DNA of 6,809 nt from Candidatus Bathyarchaeota archaeon (lineage in GTDB: Archaea > Thermoproteota > Bathyarchaeia > Bathyarchaeales > SOJC01), in contig JAUWDF010000037.1 in assembly GCA_030608925.1 (NCBI GenBank), forward strand, positions 1 through 6,809. Reading direction: 5' to 3'. Under the pieces are notes generated by a model. That model was given only the letters and a program-made list of their open reading frames with translations, was not told the origin of the DNA and searched no databases. Position 1 is the stretch's first letter; each line of letters starts with the position of its first letter. Both the position numbers and the translations under genes were made by a program. Below, in pieces: positions 5,212-6,809 of this stretch.

Positions 5212-6279
5212 CTAGGATTTTATAATCATACCAGTATTTGGGCATAGATTTGTAATTTTCTTTACAGTTGTTCCCAGTAACAGTTTGAATTCTCTAAATG
5301 TGCTTGGCAAGCCTTCAGATGTAAATATGTTTTTGCCATTCTGCAACTCGTAATGGATATGTGGAAACCAGCTGTCTCCAGAGTTTCCTATCTTTCCCAT
5401 GATGGTCCCTCTCGCAATTTCGTCGGCGACCTCTACCCTCACAGAGTCTTGCTGCATGTGATTCAGCAAACTGAACTCGCCATTGCCATGGTCTATGATG
5501 ACATGGTTTCCTAGAATTTCCTTCAAACCAAGTTTCTCAAGTCGCTCAAACGCTTGTATGCGAAGTTGCTCATACTCTTCAGGTGCAAGGGGAATAAATG
5601 GTTGACGGATTTTGTCGTTATCAGGTTTATCGCGTGCAGTAGAAACAACTTTTCCGTCGCCAGGACAGAAAACGGGCTTATCCCATCCATGGTAGTCTTC
5701 GACATTCGAGCCATCCCCCTTATGGATGTTGCCATTGAGATCAGCTAGCGTAAAGTCGTAGGCGAATCTGCCACTGTTTGCGGTCAAGCCTATTTTACTT
5801 ACAAATGGGTTCATTAGTGGAATTCGACGATGGTGCGCGAGAAAATCGTGACCGTCTGTGATTAGGCAGATGCCTTTAAATGGAAGATCTAGGGCTGTTT
5901 TTTGTTCATATATTGATGGTTTAATAGAGATCTGGGATTGCAGGTTATCTGTGTCTTTACTTATGAACCTCATTGTAAAATCAATACGTTCTAAAGCATA
6001 TTCTAAGGGGAAGTCTGCTATTGGATTGAAAATTTCTAGTCCTTTTTTGGGTTCAAGTTTTCTCTGAGGTATCACCTCTATTGAGGGAGCCATGGCGTTG
6101 CTATCCACAAAGAGTTTGAACAAGAAGTTATTCTTCTCATCGAACCCTGTTGCTGAAATACTTTCTAGAAGGGCATCGTGTTTTGAAGTGTTGTGGCATC
6201 TGAACTCAAAGTTTACCGATTGATGAAAAACGCCTCTTTCCAGAAATACAATATCTGGATAATGATTCACCTTTATCAT
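5212..6279 (-). CDS. M23 (LytM/lysostaphin-type) metallopeptidase family protein
   Basis: The 355-residue product has an N-terminal beta-rich region (about 1-130) of unknown fold and a C-terminal M23 domain (about 165-315). Family signatures seen: RFAYDF at 171-176, PVFCPGDGKVVSTARDKPDN at 202-221, GNHVIIDHGNGEFSLLNHM at 257-275, GKIGNSGDSWFPHIHYEL at 295-312. Expected zinc or catalytic residues present are D175, H274, H307 and H309. The usual first histidine of HxxxD is Arg171, a substitution that fits the 'YAYDF'-type branch but leaves metal binding uncertain. M23 enzymes cut peptide bridges of bacterial murein; archaea here would lack murein, so targets could be other cell-wall peptides, competing bacteria, or a non-enzymatic role. 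No signal peptide or membrane segment is visible, unlike most relatives and its neighbours. ATG 6277-6279 lacks a clear ribosome site. The stop lies 4 bp from a perfect palindrome. Confidence 0.87.
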   Translation of the reverse strand: MIKVNHYPDIVFLERGVFHQSVNFEFRCHNTSKHDALLESISATGFDEKNNFLFKLFVDSNAMAPSIEVIPQRKLEPKKGLEIFNPIADFPLEYALERIDFTMRFISKDTDNLQSQISIKPSIYEQKTALDLPFKGICLITDGHDFLAHHRRIPLMNPFVSKIGLTANSGRFAYDFTLADLNGNIHKGDGSNVEDYHGWDKPVFCPGDGKVVSTARDKPDNDKIRQPFIPLAPEEYEQLRIQAFERLEKLGLKEILGNHVIIDHGNGEFSLLNHMQQDSVRVEVADEIARGTIMGKIGNSGDSWFPHIHYELQNGKNIFTSEGLPSTFREFKLLLGTTVKKITNLCPNTGMIIKS

Positions 6280-6281
6280 AT

Positions 6282-6308
6282 AAGCACGAACTTAATACTG
6301 TAGTGCTT
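6282..6308. repeat. Inverted repeat AAGCAC...GTGCTT just upstream of the peptidase start
   Basis: Six-bp arms at 6282-6287 and 6303-6308 are separated by 15 bp and end 3 bp before the ATG. They could be an operator half-site pair or an mRNA hairpin that would cover the start region, where no Shine-Dalgarno is visible. Arms this short also arise by chance. Confidence 0.35.
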
Positions 6309-6320
6309 GATTTAGATTTT

Positions 6321-6343
6321 TTCCATTCTGCGCGTGCATGGAA
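6321..6343. repeat. Inverted repeat TTCCAT...ATGGAA with GC-rich loop
   Basis: Arms at 6321-6326 and 6338-6343 enclose an 11-nt loop TCTGCGCGTGC. In plus-strand RNA the stem extends by two G-U and two or more A-U pairs into the flanking T- and A-runs, so the structure is more stable on the strand opposite to the genes. It adjoins shared element copy C. Confidence 0.45.
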
Positions 6344-6345
6344 GG

Positions 6346-6380
6346 AAAAAAATGGGAGTTTGCGGGAAAACTCGGGAGAT
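6346..6380 (+). repeat. Dispersed intergenic element, copy C
   Basis: The plus strand has A7, TGGGAGTTTGCGGG, then AAAACTCGGGAGAT. It is about 32/36 identical to copy A with two one-base gaps; similarity fades after GGGAGAT. On the coding strand it reads as a C-rich block ending in seven Ts, about 140 nt after the upstream stop and about 67 bp before the peptidase ATG. Confidence 0.7.
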
Positions 6381-6405
6381 GCCTTCACCAGCGACTGTTA
6401 TAACT

Positions 6406-6417
6406 GGATTATAATCC
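6406..6417. repeat. 12-bp perfect palindrome GGATTATAATCC
   Basis: A spacer-free inverted repeat in the gap before the peptidase gene, with the palindrome GTTATAAC only 1 bp away (6397-6404). The A/T core also resembles a TATA element, so it could be a promoter or a regulator site. Evidence is sequence symmetry only. Confidence 0.45.
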
Positions 6418-6484
6418 TGAGGAGTAGACTATTTTGGTACCCTGAGGTTCGGTAAATATCTTGCCTATTTAGAATGGAATCGTA

Positions 6485-6489
6485 AAAAG
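6485..6489 (-). terminator. T5 run just after the right-edge solute-binding protein gene
   Basis: The minus strand reads TAA ATC TTTTT directly after the last sense codon. A short T-run this close to the stop is a plausible archaeal terminator; the T7 at 6346-6352 would be a second one. Confidence 0.4.
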
Positions 6490-6491
6490 AT

Positions 6492-6809
6492 TTAGGGTGG
6501 CGGGGTCCCGAAAGTTTGTCCATATTTGCCTGCTATGGTGACGATGTCGAAAATATCAATCGCTCCACCGGGGGTGACTATGTCAGCTCCTGGGAACCAG
6601 TTGTCATCTGGAACCGCGATTCCTTGAGAACCATACGCACCCGCTGCCATCACAATGTCGAAGATAGTGACTTCATAGTAGCCACCTTCCTCCCATACAA
6701 AATCCACCTCCCCCAGAACCGGAGTCTCCAAGTAATAGTAAGGGTTTCTCCGAGCGGTGAAGTTGCCACCCACCCCAGGGGTGAAGCCCGTAGCATAATA
6801 CATACCACA
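6492..6809 (-). CDS. ABC transporter substrate-binding protein, family 5, C-terminal end with two dockerin-like repeats (partial)
   Basis: Only the last 105 residues are in view; the frame stays open to the right edge (TGT GGT before the ATG at 6801-6803), so that ATG is internal and not the start. The portion FTARRNPYYYLETPVLGEVDFVWE matches the late part of family-5 solute-binding proteins of archaeal type. It runs into two dockerin-like repeats (VTIFDIVMAAGAYG and AIDIFDIVTIAGKYG) separated by a linker with DDNWFPGADIV, and ends GTPPP. Both calcium loops are degenerate: the first has EGGYYE instead of D-x-N-x-D, the second ADIVTPGGAID, while the helical IFDIV...YG part is kept. The protein should bind a small ligand outside the membrane; the tail may mediate attachment or pairing. 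It is likely a paralogue of the left-edge protein, but the visible parts do not overlap, so this cannot be tested here. Confidence 0.82.
   Translation of the reverse strand, partial: CGMYYATGFTPGVGGNFTARRNPYYYLETPVLGEVDFVWEEGGYYEVTIFDIVMAAGAYGSQGIAVPDDNWFPGADIVTPGGAIDIFDIVTIAGKYGQTFGTPPP
6516..6692 (-). other. Pair of degenerate dockerin-like repeats at the C-terminus of a solute-binding protein
   Basis: Two copies of an IFDIV-x-x-A-x-x-YG helix spaced about 37 residues apart, in the classical paired C-terminal arrangement of dockerins. Most acidic calcium ligands are missing from the loops, so calcium dependence is doubtful. The IDIFDIV core is identical to that of the secreted jelly-roll protein in this window. 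Confidence 0.7.

Larger units (their letters stand above)
6280..6491 (-). promoter_or_regulatory. Intergenic region upstream of the M23 peptidase gene: inverted repeats, shared element, palindrome
   Basis: This 212-bp gap contains, in transcription order, a T5 run soon after the upstream stop (6485-6489), two direct CCTGAGG repeats (6441-6447 and 6416-6422, plus strand), the palindrome GGATTATAATCC (6406-6417), shared element copy C with T7 (6346-6352), a hairpin (6321-6343) and an inverted repeat next to the start (6282-6308). TATA candidates exist (TCTAAATC near 6312-6319; TTATAA at 6398-6403), but none stands out. The peptidase is probably its own transcription unit. Confidence 0.4.

Overview
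The window looks archaeal, most like an uncultured TACK-type lineage such as Bathyarchaeota. That placement is inference from protein style, not from a marker gene. The supporting features are family-5 ABC solute-binding proteins with dockerin-like 'IDIFDIV...YG' tails, NosD-type beta-helix proteins with archaeal-style C-terminal domains, T-rich intergenic terminator-like tracts, and short leaders with TATA-like boxes. Base composition is moderate, with no obvious strand or composition break.

All six genes lie on the minus strand, so transcription runs right to left. In that order they are: (1) the C-terminal end of a solute-binding protein with two degenerate dockerin-like repeats (6492 to the right edge); (2) an M23/LytM-type metallopeptidase without a visible signal peptide (5212-6279); (3) a membrane-anchored collagen-like protein with about 15 Gly-X-Y triplets and a beta-rich head (4372-5013); (4) a 695-residue NosD-type right-handed beta-helix surface protein with a C-terminal membrane anchor (2154-4241); (5) a secreted protein with a dockerin-like repeat, a coiled coil and a jelly-roll-like domain (1199-2071); (6) the N-terminal 354 residues of a second solute-binding protein, cut by the left edge (1-1062). 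There are no RNA genes, CRISPR arrays, insertion sequences or transposases.

Five of the six products appear to be exported or membrane-anchored, so this is a cell-envelope locus. It plausibly combines oligopeptide or oligosaccharide capture (two solute-binding proteins) with surface proteins carrying adhesive or carbohydrate-binding folds. The dockerin-like motif shared by genes 1 and 5 suggests a common partner or a common calcium-dependent assembly. No cohesin is visible here.

The intergenic regions are more structured than expected. Three consecutive ones (4242-4371, 5014-5211, 6280-6491) each carry a copy of the same roughly 35-45 bp element, which reads as a C-rich block plus a T-tract on the coding strand, and each also has a perfect palindrome of 12-16 bp. 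The upstream regions of genes 3 and 4 share a further motif 43-61 bp before the start codon. The element could be a shared terminator, a shared regulatory site or a small dispersed repeat. It is the strongest signal here that gene calls do not explain.
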